Shown one piece after another: positions 52,957 through 61,929 of a DNA stretch of 64,000 bases. Position numbers and translations under genes: made by a program. Every line of letters starts with the position of its first letter. Within the stretch, counting starts at the first letter, position 1. The notes under the pieces were generated by a model. It was not told where the DNA came from and did not search any database. It worked only from the letters and a program-made list of their open reading frames with translations. Origin of the DNA: Mesorhizobium sp. L-2-11 (GTDB lineage Bacteria; Pseudomonadota; Alphaproteobacteria; Rhizobiales; Rhizobiaceae). The stretch covers positions 4,604,001-4,668,000 of the forward strand of contig NZ_AP023257.1 of NCBI RefSeq assembly GCF_016756595.1, read 5' to 3'.

Positions 52957-53981
52957 AGCCGCCAGAGGCAGCGCTGGCGCTGAGCGCCGGTGATCCATCC
53001 GGCGTTGGGCCGGAAATCGCCATTGCCGCCTGGCAGGCGCGCGACAGCGCCGGTGTGCCGCCCTTCTATCTTATAGCCGATCCGGCGCTGATTGCCGCAC
53101 GGGCGCGCCTGCTCGGCGCCAATGTGCCAATCACGGAGACAGTGCCAGCCGAGGCGGAGCGCGTCTTTGAGCGCGCCCTGCCCGTCATGCCGCTTGCCGC
53201 CCGCTTCGTCGACGACCCCGGCCGGCCGGACCCGGCCAACGCCGCCGGCATCATCGAGGCCATCGACCGCGCTGTTGACGACTGCCTTGGCGGTCGCGCG
53301 GCGGCGGTCGTTACGTGCCCGATCGCCAAGAAGCCGCTCTACGATGCCGGCTTCCGTTTTCCCGGTCACACTGAGTATCTGGCGCATCTGGCGACGCTCC
53401 ACACCGGCGCACAAGCGATGCCGGTGATGATGCTTGCCGGTCCCGAGTTGCGCACGGTTCCGGTCACCATCCACATTGCGCTGCGCGAGGTGCCGGAAGC
53501 GTTGACGACGGATTTGATCGTCGCGACCGCCCGCATCACCGCCGCCGACCTCGAATATCGCTTCGGCGTTGCCAAGCCGCGGCTTGCCGTTGCCGGCCTC
53601 AATCCGCATGCCGGTGAAGGCGGCGCGATGGGCGCCGAGGACGAGCGCATCATCCGCCCGGCGATCGAAAGGCTGAGGGCAGAGGGCATCGACGCTTTCG
53701 GGCCGCTGCCGGCCGACACGCTGTTCCATGCCCGCGCCCGAGCCAGCTATGATGTGGCGCTGTGCATGTATCACGATCAGGCGCTGATCCCGGCTAAGGC
53801 GCTGGCGTTCGACGAGGCGGTCAACGTTACGCTCGGCCTACCCTTCATCCGCACTTCACCAGATCACGGCACCGCTTTCGATATCGCCGGCAAGGGCATA
53901 GCCCGAACCGACAGCCTGATCGCGGCGCTCAGGCTCGCCCGCAGGCTTGCTGACATCGGGGCAAAGGCTGCCGCCGCATGA
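52953..53981 (+). CDS. pdxA: 4-hydroxythreonine-4-phosphate dehydrogenase
   Basis: A 342-residue enzyme of pyridoxal-phosphate synthesis that oxidises 4-phosphohydroxy-threonine. The N-terminal [12 protein letters not shown] motif is complete and lies well before any ATG, GTG or TTG in its frame, so translation must begin at the CTG at 52953 overlapping the surA stop (CTGA), or further upstream without a usual codon. Metal/substrate motifs are [37 protein letters not shown] and [18 protein letters not shown] at 53055 would remove the essential N-terminal motif. Confidence 0.9.
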   Translation: MKPPEAALALSAGDPSGVGPEIAIAAWQARDSAGVPPFYLIADPALIAARARLLGANVPITETVPAEAERVFERALPVMPLAARFVDDPGRPDPANAAGIIEAIDRAVDDCLGGRAAAVVTCPIAKKPLYDAGFRFPGHTEYLAHLATLHTGAQAMPVMMLAGPELRTVPVTIHIALREVPEALTTDLIVATARITAADLEYRFGVAKPRLAVAGLNPHAGEGGAMGAEDERIIRPAIERLRAEGIDAFGPLPADTLFHARARASYDVALCMYHDQALIPAKALAFDEAVNVTLGLPFIRTSPDHGTAFDIAGKGIARTDSLIAALRLARRLADIGAKAAAA

Positions 53982-54003
53982 GGTTTTGCATGAGAGCGGT
54001 CGC

Positions 54004-54843
54004 ATGAGCACCGACGGGCTGCCGCCGTTACGCGCGGTGATCGAACGCCATGGGTTGCAGGCGAAAAAGGCGCTCGGCCAGAATTTCCTGCTCGACCTCA
54101 ACCTTACCGGCAAGGTCGCGCGTACTGCCGGCGACCTCACGGGCGCCACGGTAATCGAGGTCGGTCCGGGTCCAGGTGGCCTCACTCGGGCGCTGCTGTC
54201 CCAAGGCACGGCTCGGGTGATCGCCATCGAGCGCGACGAGCGCTGCCTGGCAGCGCTCGCCGAGGTGTCAGATCACTATCCGGGCCGTTTGGAAATCATT
54301 GCCGGCGACGCGTTGAAGACGGATTTTGCAGCGCTTGCCGAAGGCGCATCTGGGAGCAATGCGCCTGTGAGGATCGTCGCCAACCTGCCCTACAATATCG
54401 GCACCGAACTTTTGATACGCTGGCTGACCGTCGCCGAGTGGCCGCCCTTTTACGCATCGATGACGCTTATGTTCCAGCGTGAGGTGGCCGAGCGCATCGT
54501 CGCCCGCCCCGGCAGCGATGCCTATGGCCGGCTGGGCGTGCTGGCAGGCTGGCGGACGGAGGCAAGAATCGCTTTCGACGTACCGCCGCAAGCCTTCACG
54601 CCGCCGCCCAAGGTGATGTCGTCTGTGGTGCATCTGGTGCCGCGGGCAAATCCGCTGCCTGCCGAGGTCAAGAAGCTCGGCCGCGTTACCGAAGCGGCCT
54701 TCGGCCAGCGCCGCAAAATGCTGCGGCAGAGCGTCAAGAGCCTCGGCGGCGAAGCCCTGCTCACCCGCGCCGGCATCGATCCGACGCGGCGGGCGGAGAC
54801 CTTGAGCGTCGAGGAATTCGTGCGACTGACCAACGCGGTTTAG
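54004..54843 (+). CDS. rsmA: 16S rRNA (adenine1518/1519-N6)-dimethyltransferase
   Basis: A 279-residue KsgA-type methyltransferase that dimethylates two adenines near the 3' end of 16S rRNA. Motifs: [13 protein letters not shown] (N-terminal), SAM-binding [16 protein letters not shown], acidic IAIERDERC and catalytic [11 protein letters not shown], all intact. The pdxA-rsmA order is widely conserved. Its ATG follows pdxA by 22 bases. A RIME-like repeat follows the stop. Confidence 0.96.
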   Translation: MSTDGLPPLRAVIERHGLQAKKALGQNFLLDLNLTGKVARTAGDLTGATVIEVGPGPGGLTRALLSQGTARVIAIERDERCLAALAEVSDHYPGRLEIIAGDALKTDFAALAEGASGSNAPVRIVANLPYNIGTELLIRWLTVAEWPPFYASMTLMFQREVAERIVARPGSDAYGRLGVLAGWRTEARIAFDVPPQAFTPPPKVMSSVVHLVPRANPLPAEVKKLGRVTEAAFGQRRKMLRQSVKSLGGEALLTRAGIDPTRRAETLSVEEFVRLTNAV

Positions 54844-54847
54844 CTCT

Positions 54848-54978
54848 CTTCTCCCCGTTTACGCGGAGAAGATGCCGGGCAGGCAGAGAGGGGCAGCGCG
54901 AACCAACGAAGGAGTGGAGAGCCCCTCATCCGGCCCTTCGGGCCACCTTCTCCCGGTGAACGGGGAGAAGGAAAAAGG
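54848..54978. repeat. RIME-like intergenic element
   Basis: Two inverted hairpin units: TTCTCCCCGTTTACGCGGAGAA at the left and CTTCTCCCGGTGAACGGGGAGAAGG at the right, with ATGCCGGGCAGGCAGAGAGGGG and CCCCTCATCCGGCCCTTCGGG between. The build matches RIME-type mosaic elements of rhizobia. It separates the converging rsmA and gmk genes and may end both transcripts. Confidence 0.75.
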
Positions 54979-54980
54979 CA

Positions 54981-55655
54981 TCAATCCGTCTTCTCGTCGA
55001 GCAGCCCCGAAACGAAATCGAACAGACCGGGCCGGCGGTCGCGTCTGAGCCGCTCGGCAATGACTATGCCGCGTACCTCGGCGAAGGCACGGTCGAGATC
55101 GTCGTTGATGATGACGAAATCATATTCCTTCCAGTGCTCGATTTCGTTGCGAGCGTTCTTCAGACGCGTCTCGATCACCGATTCCTGGTCCTCGGCGCGG
55201 CGCTTCAGCCGCGCCTTCAACTCTTTCATCGAGGGCGGCAGGATGAAGATCGAGACGATGTCGGCGCGCATCTTCTCCTTAAGCTGCTGGGCGCCCTGCC
55301 AGTCGATGTCGAACAACATGTCGCGGCCCTGTGCCAGCGCCAGTTCGGCCGGCTCACGCGGCGTGGCATAGCAATTGCCATGCACTTCGGCCCATTCGAG
55401 CAGTTCGTCTGAATCGCGCAGCCGCTCGAACTCACGCATGGTGCGGAAATGATAGTGGACGCCTTCGATCTCGCTGCCGCGGCGCGGCCGCGTGGTGACG
55501 GAGACCGACAGTTCGAGACTGGAATCGCTCTCCAGAAGATTGCGCGCGATCGTCGACTTGCCGGCGCCTGACGGCGACGACAGCACGAGCATCAAACCCC
55601 GGCGGCGAATGCGGGAACCCAAATCCCTGGCAACCATAGGCTCCTTGGCGACCAT
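54981..55655 (-). CDS. gmk: Guanylate kinase
   Basis: A 224-residue enzyme that phosphorylates GMP to GDP with ATP. Walker [20 protein letters not shown], the GMP-binding [21 protein letters not shown] and [15 protein letters not shown] are intact. The ATG at 55655 has GGAG 8 bases upstream; the next ATG at 55637 has its GGAG too close. It begins 5 bases after the yicC stop and so is the last gene of the fab-mltG-yicC-gmk run. Confidence 0.95.
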   Translation of the reverse strand: MVAKEPMVARDLGSRIRRRGLMLVLSSPSGAGKSTIARNLLESDSSLELSVSVTTRPRRGSEIEGVHYHFRTMREFERLRDSDELLEWAEVHGNCYATPREPAELALAQGRDMLFDIDWQGAQQLKEKMRADIVSIFILPPSMKELKARLKRRAEDQESVIETRLKNARNEIEHWKEYDFVIINDDLDRAFAEVRGIVIAERLRRDRRPGLFDFVSGLLDEKTD

Positions 55656-55660
55656 CAGGG

Positions 55661-56551
55661 TTACTCCAGATTCTGGACCTGTTCGCGAAATTGATCGACG
55701 ACCGCCTTCAACTCCAGCCCTATGGCGGTGATCGCAGCGGCGTTCGACTTCGAACACAGCGTATTCGATTCGCGGTTGAATTCCTGCGCCAGAAAATCGA
55801 GCTTGCGGCCGATGGCGCCGCCGCCTGCCAGCAGCACCCGACCGGATGCCACATGCGTCTTAAGCCGGTCGATCTCCTCGCGGATGTCGGCCTTGGTGGC
55901 CAGGAACGCCGCTTCCATATGCAACCGGCTGGCATCGAGATTGGCGGAGGCATCCATCAGCAGCCGCACCTGCTCGGTAATCCGTTCGCGGATCACCGCC
56001 GGCTCACGCGACGGATCGGCCTCGGCGCGCAGCGTCAGCGCCTCGATAGCGTCGACGTGACCGGACAGCAGCGAGCGAAGGGCGGCGCCCTCGCCCTGGC
56101 GTGCCTGCTCCAGCCCGCCCAGAGCCACTTCGAGCGTCGAGAGTATCGCGCTGTCGAGCGCCGCCCGCGCCTCTTCGGTTTCGGCGCTTTCGGGGATGTC
56201 GAGCACGCCGCGCAGCGAAAGCAGCCCGTCGGCTGTCGCAGGCGCTGCGCCGAACTGCTCCTGCAGCCGCTTGGCCAGCCCCGCCAGATCCCTCAGGAAG
56301 GCCTCGTTGACCACAGGCTGCGCCTGCTGGCCGGCTGCGCGGCCGACGGTCAGCGTTGCCTGGAAATTGCCGCGCGCAAAGCGCTTTTGCACCGTCTGCC
56401 TAACGGCCGGTTCGAGCCGCTCGAGGCCCTGCGGCAGCCGCAGCCTGACCTCGACGCTCTTGCCGTTGACCGACTTGACCTCCCAGGCGATCGACGTGCC
56501 GTCATGTTCGGCGACGGCCCGCGCAAAACCGGTCATGCTCTGCAAATTCAT
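55661..56551 (-). CDS. YicC/YloC-family endoribonuclease
   Basis: A 296-residue YicC-family protein. The N-terminus [18 protein letters not shown] and the C-terminus [21 protein letters not shown] are diagnostic for this family, which has been shown to include an endoribonuclease in E. coli (YicC) and in Bacillus (YloC). Between gmk and mltG it keeps its usual neighbourhood (yicC-gmk is widely conserved). Confidence 0.93.
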   Translation of the reverse strand: MNLQSMTGFARAVAEHDGTSIAWEVKSVNGKSVEVRLRLPQGLERLEPAVRQTVQKRFARGNFQATLTVGRAAGQQAQPVVNEAFLRDLAGLAKRLQEQFGAAPATADGLLSLRGVLDIPESAETEEARAALDSAILSTLEVALGGLEQARQGEGAALRSLLSGHVDAIEALTLRAEADPSREPAVIRERITEQVRLLMDASANLDASRLHMEAAFLATKADIREEIDRLKTHVASGRVLLAGGGAIGRKLDFLAQEFNRESNTLCSKSNAAAITAIGLELKAVVDQFREQVQNLE

Positions 56552-56571
56552 GATGCCCTTGCTTCCCCCTT

Positions 56572-56598
56572 GCGCATGATCCCGGAAGCGGTTCCGGG
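56572..56598. repeat. GCGCATGAT-type hairpin repeat, copy 2
   Basis: GCGCATGAT followed by CCCGGAA-GCGG-TTCCGGG (56581-56598). It lies between mltG and yicC and resembles the arrangement at 18966-19000. Short hairpins of this style are common in Mesorhizobium intergenic DNA. Confidence 0.5.
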
Positions 56599-56621
56599 GA
56601 CGACTTCACAACCGTCCGGCG

Positions 56622-57860
56622 CTACTGGGCCGCCGCTCCGGCGTCGCCATCGCCGCCGTCAACCGGCGCATCGGTCTGACCTTCCACCTTGGCGGCGTCG
56701 GCCTTGGCAGCACCGGCCTTGGCGGCTTCATCGGCCAGTTCCTTCTGCAGCGCCCGGTAGCGGGCGACGTTCTCGTTGTGCTCGGCGAGCGTCGCGGCAA
56801 AGACGTGACCGCCGGTGCCGTCGGCAACGAAATACAGGTCGTCGGTCTTCGACGGATTGGCGACGGCCTCCAGTGCCGCACGGCCAGGATTGGCGATCGG
56901 CGTCGGCGGCAAGCCGTTGATCAGATAAGTGTTGTAGGGCGTCGGCTTCTTGATGTCAGACTGATAGATCGGGCGGTCGGCGGGTTTGCCCTTGCCGCCG
57001 AACAGACCGTAGATAATGGTCGGATCGGACTGCAGCCGCATGCCCTTGGCCAACCGGTTGAGGAAGACGGCCGCGACCCGTGAGCGTTCGTAGCCCTTGC
57101 CCGTCTCTTTCTCGACGATCGAAGCCAGGGTGACGAAGTCGTCGACACTGGCCAGGGGCAGATCGGGGGCGCGCCGCTGCCAGACTTCCTCGACCAGCTT
57201 CTTCTGGTCCGCCAAAAGCTTTTCGACCATCTGCTGGCGTGTCGCGCCGCGGGTGAAACGCAGCGTGTCGGTAGCAAGGCTGCCCTCGGGTGGAATGGTC
57301 CCCGGCATATCGCCGTCGAGCGCTGCCTGATCGGCGATGCGCTGCAGCGCCTGCTCGACCGTCAGCCCCTCGGGGACGGTCAGCGAATACATCACCGACT
57401 TGCCGCTCTTCAGCAACTCCATGATGTCGCGCATCGAGGCCCGCGGCTTGATCTCGTATTCGCCGGCCTTCAGGGCGGAATCATTGCCGAAAGCGCGCAC
57501 GCCAAGCCGGAAGATGCGCGCGTCGCTGATCAGTCCGCGCCGCTCGAGTTGCTCTGCGATCTCCTGGACGCCGGTGTTCGGCTTGACCAGGAAGGTGTCG
57601 GCATTGGCCGAAGGGCCGGGCTCATTGAATTCCTGCTTGCCGAAATACAATGCAAAGCCAGCCGCCAGAACCAGCAGCATCACCAACGAGATGACGAAGT
57701 TCAAGAACACGACGAACTGGCTGCGCGAGGCGCGCGAGCGCTTGGGCGGCGGCGTGCCGGCTTCAGGCCGCAATGCCTCGCTGGCCGTTTTCGGCACGAT
57801 CGGACCCGACGGTGCGGATCGATGCCCGAATTGCCCGTTGTCCGCCGAATTTGTGCTCAT
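56622..57860 (-). CDS. mltG: Endolytic peptidoglycan transglycosylase MltG
   Basis: A 412-residue YceG-family protein. A cytoplasmic N-terminus (about 1-45) is followed by one membrane helix (about 48-70), then the periplasmic LysM-like and catalytic domains. The catalytic Glu is in TLASIVEKETGKGYERSRVAAVFLNRL; GLPPTPIANPG near the C-terminus is the other family hallmark. It cleaves nascent glycan strands. The last 50 residues are a disordered Ala/Lys/Asp tail. Confidence 0.95.
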   Translation of the reverse strand: MSTNSADNGQFGHRSAPSGPIVPKTASEALRPEAGTPPPKRSRASRSQFVVFLNFVISLVMLLVLAAGFALYFGKQEFNEPGPSANADTFLVKPNTGVQEIAEQLERRGLISDARIFRLGVRAFGNDSALKAGEYEIKPRASMRDIMELLKSGKSVMYSLTVPEGLTVEQALQRIADQAALDGDMPGTIPPEGSLATDTLRFTRGATRQQMVEKLLADQKKLVEEVWQRRAPDLPLASVDDFVTLASIVEKETGKGYERSRVAAVFLNRLAKGMRLQSDPTIIYGLFGGKGKPADRPIYQSDIKKPTPYNTYLINGLPPTPIANPGRAALEAVANPSKTDDLYFVADGTGGHVFAATLAEHNENVARYRALQKELADEAAKAGAAKADAAKVEGQTDAPVDGGDGDAGAAAQ

Positions 57861-57963
57861 GGCGCCCTACCGTCTGATCTTGCAACGAATCCCCTTGGGG
57901 CACAGTAGGGGCGAATATGGCAAAATTGACGGCATGTATACACCGTGCCGGTCGGCGGACCGG

Positions 57964-59226
57964 TCAGCCATTGTAGCGTTGGAAAACCAGCGAGGCATTG
58001 GTGCCGCCGAAGCCGAAGGAATTGGACAGCGCCACATCGATTTGGCGGGCGCGCGGCTTGTGCGGCACCAGGTCGATCGCCGTTTCTCGCTCCGGGTTGT
58101 CGAGATTGATGGTGGCCGGCGCGATGCTGTCGCGAATGGCGAGGATCGAAAAAATCGCCTCGGCGGCGCCCGCCGCACCCAGAAGGTGGCCTATCGACGA
58201 CTTGGTCGACGACATCGATATTTTCGACGCGGCGTTGCCGACCAGCCGCTCGACGGCGCCGAGCTCGATCGTGTCGGCCATGGTCGAGGTGCCGTGCGCA
58301 TTGATGTAGTCGACGTCTGCGGGCGCCAGCTTGGCCCGGTTCAGCGCCGCAACCATGCAACGGAAGGCGCCGTCGCCATCTTCGGCCGGCGCGGTGATGT
58401 GATAGGCATCGCCGGTCAAGCCGTAACCGGTGACCTCGGCATAGATCTTGGCGCCGCGCGCCTTGGCGTGTTCCAGTTCCTCCAGAATGACGACGCCGGC
58501 GCCCTCGCCCATGACGAAGCCGTCGCGGTCGCGGTCATAGGGACGCGAGGCCGTTTCCGGAGCGTCGTTGCGATCGGTCGACAGCGCCCGGCAGGCGGCG
58601 AAGCCGGCGATCGACAGCCGCGTCACCGGCGCTTCCGTGCCGCCTGCGACCATCACGTCGGCATCGCCCCACATGATCAGCCGGGCGGCATCGCCGATGG
58701 CATGCGCGCCAGTGGAGCAAGCGGTGACGACGGCGTGGTTAGGGCCTTTCAGCTTATGCCGGATCGAAACCTGGCCTGATACGAGATTGATGATCTGGCC
58801 GGGGATGAAGAACGGGCTGATGCGGCGCGGACCGCGCTCCTTCAGGATCATCGCGTTCTCGGCGATGCCTTCGATGCCGCCGATGCCGGAGCCGATCAGC
58901 ACGCCGGTGGCGCACTGCTCCTCATGCGTCTTCGGCGCCCACCCCGAATCCTTCAGCGCCTCGTCGGCGGCCGCGATCCCGTAGAGGATGAAGTCGCCGA
59001 TCTTGCGCAGTTCCTTCGGCTCGAGAACGGTCTCGGGATTGAAGGTGGCATTCTCACCATTGCCGCGCGGGATGACGTGGGCGACCTTGCAGGCAAGATC
59101 CTCCACCTCGAACTCGGTGATGCGCTTGGCTGCGCTGCGGCCGGTCAGAAGCTCCTTCCAGCCATGCTCGAAGCCGACGCCGAACGGCGAAAGCAGCCCA
59201 AGGCCCGTGACGACGACACGCCTCAT
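57964..59226 (-). CDS. fabF: 3-oxoacyl-[ACP] synthase II
   Basis: A 420-residue condensing enzyme that elongates acyl-ACP with malonyl-ACP. The catalytic Cys170 (TACSTGAHA), His311 (NAHGTSTMAD) and His347 (SSIGHLLGAAG) are intact. Length and motifs are typical of FabF. It lies 34 bases downstream of acpP on the same strand, the usual acpP-fabF order. Confidence 0.97.
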   Translation of the reverse strand: MRRVVVTGLGLLSPFGVGFEHGWKELLTGRSAAKRITEFEVEDLACKVAHVIPRGNGENATFNPETVLEPKELRKIGDFILYGIAAADEALKDSGWAPKTHEEQCATGVLIGSGIGGIEGIAENAMILKERGPRRISPFFIPGQIINLVSGQVSIRHKLKGPNHAVVTACSTGAHAIGDAARLIMWGDADVMVAGGTEAPVTRLSIAGFAACRALSTDRNDAPETASRPYDRDRDGFVMGEGAGVVILEELEHAKARGAKIYAEVTGYGLTGDAYHITAPAEDGDGAFRCMVAALNRAKLAPADVDYINAHGTSTMADTIELGAVERLVGNAASKISMSSTKSSIGHLLGAAGAAEAIFSILAIRDSIAPATINLDNPERETAIDLVPHKPRARQIDVALSNSFGFGGTNASLVFQRYNG

Positions 59227-59260
59227 CGCAGGTTCTCCTCGGTGATGACTGCAAATAGCG

Positions 59261-59497
59261 TCAGGCCGAAGCCTTGTCGATGTACTTCACCGCGTCGCCA
59301 ACAGTCAGGATGGTTTCGGCCGCATCGTCCGGGATCTCGACGCCGAATTCTTCTTCGAACGCCATGACGAGTTCGACCGTGTCGAGACTGTCCGCGCCCA
59401 GATCATCGATGAAGCTCGCCTGCTCCGTCACCTTGTCGGCATCGACGCCAAGGTGCTCGATAACGATCTTCTTGACGCGCTCTGCGGTGTCACTCAT
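59261..59497 (-). CDS. acpP: Acyl carrier protein
   Basis: A 78-residue acidic protein. The phosphopantetheine-attachment Ser37 is in [20 protein letters not shown], the classical ACP motif. The N-terminus [17 protein letters not shown] and the end [13 protein letters not shown] are standard. The ATG at 59497 is preceded by an AGGA-type site; a longer in-frame extension is not conserved ACP sequence. It carries acyl chains for FabD, FabG and FabF encoded around it. Confidence 0.97.
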   Translation of the reverse strand: MSDTAERVKKIVIEHLGVDADKVTEQASFIDDLGADSLDTVELVMAFEEEFGVEIPDDAAETILTVGDAVKYIDKASA

Positions 59498-59686
59498 TTG
59501 GGCATCCTCGTCTTTTGTTTGTCTGTCTTCGTTAGCGGGCAGAATGCCGCTAATCAAGCTGAAAGATGGTCCTGTCGGAAACGCAACGACACCGGACCGG
59601 TTTTTGCCCGAACCGCCGGGTTGCGGGCCGCATTACACGAAAATCAGCCGGGGTCCAAGGTGAAAAGGGGTGTTCTCCCGCAACTG

Positions 59687-60424
59687 TCAAATCATCGCCA
59701 TGCCGCCATTGACGTGAATGGTCTGGCCGGTGACGTAGGCGGCTTCGTTGGAAGCGAGGTAGGCGACGGCGGAGGCGACTTCGGCGTTGGTGCCCATGCG
59801 CCGTGTCGGAATCGCCGCCATGATCGCCTCTTTCTGCTTGTCGTTGAGCTTGTCGGTCATCGCCGATTCGATAAAACCCGGGGCGACGCAGTTGACGGTG
59901 ATGTTGCGCGTAGCGATCTCCTGCGCCAGCGACTTGGAAAAGCCGATCATGCCGGCCTTGGAGGCGCAGTAGTTGGTTTGGCCGGGATTGCCGGTGACGC
60001 CAACCACAGAGGTGATGTTGATGATGCGGCCATGCCGGCGCCGCATCATCGGATGGGTCAGTTCGCGGGTCAGCCGGAACACCGCGGTCAGATTGACCTC
60101 GAGCACCGAATCCCAGTCGGCGTCCGCCATGCGTACGAACAGCCCGTCCTTGGTGATGCCGGCATTGTTGACGAGAATGTCGACGCCTTCGAGATCGGCC
60201 TCGACCTTCTGGCCAAGCGCCTTGACCTCGTCGCGATTGGAAAGGTTCGCCGGGAACAGCTTGACCCGATCGCCGAGCTCAATCGCCAGCGTCTCCAGCT
60301 TCTCGACACGGGTGCCGTGCAGGCCGACGACGGCGCCCTGCGCATGCAGCACTCGGGCGATCGCCTCGCCGATGCCTCCCGATGCGCCTGTGACAAGCGC
60401 CTTGCGGCCGGTCAATTCGAACAT
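59687..60424 (-). CDS. fabG: 3-oxoacyl-[ACP] reductase
   Basis: A 245-residue SDR enzyme that reduces 3-oxoacyl-ACP with NADPH. Cofactor motif KALVTGASGGIGEAIARVL, NNAGITKDGLF, catalytic Ser-Tyr-Lys in INITSVVGVTG and NYCASKAG, and the C-terminal GQTIHVNGGMAMI are all intact. The 189-base gap before acpP is longer than usual. An orphan ribbon-helix-helix gene lies 46 bases upstream, between fabD and fabG. Confidence 0.97.
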   Translation of the reverse strand: MFELTGRKALVTGASGGIGEAIARVLHAQGAVVGLHGTRVEKLETLAIELGDRVKLFPANLSNRDEVKALGQKVEADLEGVDILVNNAGITKDGLFVRMADADWDSVLEVNLTAVFRLTRELTHPMMRRRHGRIINITSVVGVTGNPGQTNYCASKAGMIGFSKSLAQEIATRNITVNCVAPGFIESAMTDKLNDKQKEAIMAAIPTRRMGTNAEVASAVAYLASNEAAYVTGQTIHVNGGMAMI

Positions 60425-60470
60425 GTCTTATCCTCTTCTCAATCGTACAAGCCGGTGAGTTCGGCTACCT

Positions 60471-60689
60471 CTAAACGTTGCCGCGCCAGAAGTCCTCGGC
60501 GTTCACGGTCGTTTCCTCGCCACGCCTGATCCGCTCCAGAACCTCGGCTGCGAGATAATAATCCTCAATGTCCTCCAAACCGCATTCGATGAGTTCGCGC
60601 AGACAACAGGCCTTGCTGCGACCAGTCTTGGCCGCGAGAAACTCCAGGCGCTGCTCGACTTCAGGGGAAAGGCGGATCGACGTGGCCAT
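60471..60689 (-). CDS. Orphan ribbon-helix-helix antitoxin-like protein
   Basis: A 72-residue protein of RelB/DUF6290 style: MATSIRLSPEVEQRLEFLAAKTGRSKACCLRELIECGL forms the ribbon-helix-helix, and EDYYLAAEVLERIRRGE is the typical following helix. Family members are antitoxins whose toxin gene lies just downstream, but only 46 bases separate its stop from fabG, too little for a toxin. The ATG at 60689 has GAGG 7 bases upstream; a further ATG at 60695 is too close. It may act only as a DNA-binding protein, or be a remnant. Confidence 0.8.
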   Translation of the reverse strand: MATSIRLSPEVEQRLEFLAAKTGRSKACCLRELIECGLEDIEDYYLAAEVLERIRRGEETTVNAEDFWRGNV

Positions 60690-60755
60690 GCCCATACCTC
60701 GTTGGGATATTTGTATTCATGTGGCCAAGCGTCGGTGAATTCAAGCTTACGCGGT

Positions 60756-61697
60756 TCACCCCAATGCCGCTAGCGCCGCCTCGACATCGGCTGGCGTGCC
60801 GACCGCGCCAGTGGCGATGTCGCGGTTGATGCGCCGCGCCAGTCCCGACAGCACCTTGCCGGCGCCCACCTCGTACAGCGTCGCAATGCCGTTGGCGCCA
60901 AACCACTCCACCGTTTCGCGCCAGCGCACACGCCCCGTCACCTGTTCGACCAGGCGGTGGGCGATTGCATCCGGATCGCTGGACGGGGTGACCGACACGT
61001 TGGAGACCACGGGGACGAACGGCGCGTTCTTCGTCACGCCGGCCAGCGCATCGCGCATGACCTCGGCCGCCGGTGCCATCAGCGCCGAATGGAAGGGCGC
61101 CGAGACCTGCAGCAACAACGCCCGCTTGGCGCCCTTATCCGTGCACAGCTTCGCCGCCAGCTCGACCGCCGCCCTGGTGCCCGAAATCACCAGCTGGCCA
61201 CCGCCATTGTCGTTGGCGATCTGGCAAATCGACTCTTTGGCCGCTTCAGCGCAGGCGGCTTCGACATCGGCCTGTTCCAGTCCGATGATCGCCGCCATGG
61301 CGCCCTCGCCGGCCGGCACAGCCGCCTGCATGGCATTGCCACGGATACGCAAGAGCCGAGCGGCATCGGCGACCGAAACGAAACCGGCGGCGGCAAGTGC
61401 CGAATATTCGCCGAGCGAATGGCCGGCGACATAAGCGACCTTTTCCTTCAGCGAGAGGCCGCGCGATTCCAGTGCCCGGATGGCGGCGAGCGACACAGCC
61501 ATCAGCGCCGGCTGGGCATTGGCGGTCAGCGTCAGCCTCTCTTCCGGCCCTTCCCAGATCAGCTTCGACAGGTTTTCGCCAAGCGCGTCGTCGACCTCTT
61601 CGAAGATCTGCCGCGATTCCGGAAAGGCGTCGGCGAGGTCCTTGCCCATGCCGACAGCCTGGCTGCCCTGTCCCGGAAAGGTGAATGCGACGGCCAT
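60756..61697 (-). CDS. fabD: Malonyl-CoA:ACP transacylase
   Basis: A 313-residue enzyme that loads malonyl groups onto ACP. The nucleophile Ser94 is in AGHSLGEYSAL and the catalytic His203 in SAPFHSALM; the N-terminal FTFPGQGSQAVGMG is the usual start. The ATG at 61697 is chosen accordingly; an in-frame extension upstream is not conserved. It heads the run fabD-(RHH)-fabG-acpP-fabF. Confidence 0.97.
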   Translation of the reverse strand: MAVAFTFPGQGSQAVGMGKDLADAFPESRQIFEEVDDALGENLSKLIWEGPEERLTLTANAQPALMAVSLAAIRALESRGLSLKEKVAYVAGHSLGEYSALAAAGFVSVADAARLLRIRGNAMQAAVPAGEGAMAAIIGLEQADVEAACAEAAKESICQIANDNGGGQLVISGTRAAVELAAKLCTDKGAKRALLLQVSAPFHSALMAPAAEVMRDALAGVTKNAPFVPVVSNVSVTPSSDPDAIAHRLVEQVTGRVRWRETVEWFGANGIATLYEVGAGKVLSGLARRINRDIATGAVGTPADVEAALAALG

Positions 61698-61929
61698 GCG
61701 TGGCTCCCAAGCGGCTGATTTTTCCTGCCTGTGACGCAAGGCGGGCGGGCAAGTCAAGTCCGCTAGCACCCCGACCCGGGCCGCTCCGGCTCGATATCGC
61801 TGGCCGAGTACCTGTTCCAAAAGGCTTTTTTTCGATCACTCATGATGAAAACCGCTCACGATTCGTTTGCTGGCTCTTCTTATTTCAGCCACAGGCGCTA
61901 GCTTTTCGTGACATATCGATGACAGCTCA

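Noticed and set aside
53055..53981. Shorter pdxA starting at GTG 53055
   Set aside because: It would drop the conserved [10 protein letters not shown] region, which is present in frame upstream, so a start near 52953 is favoured even though it is CTG.
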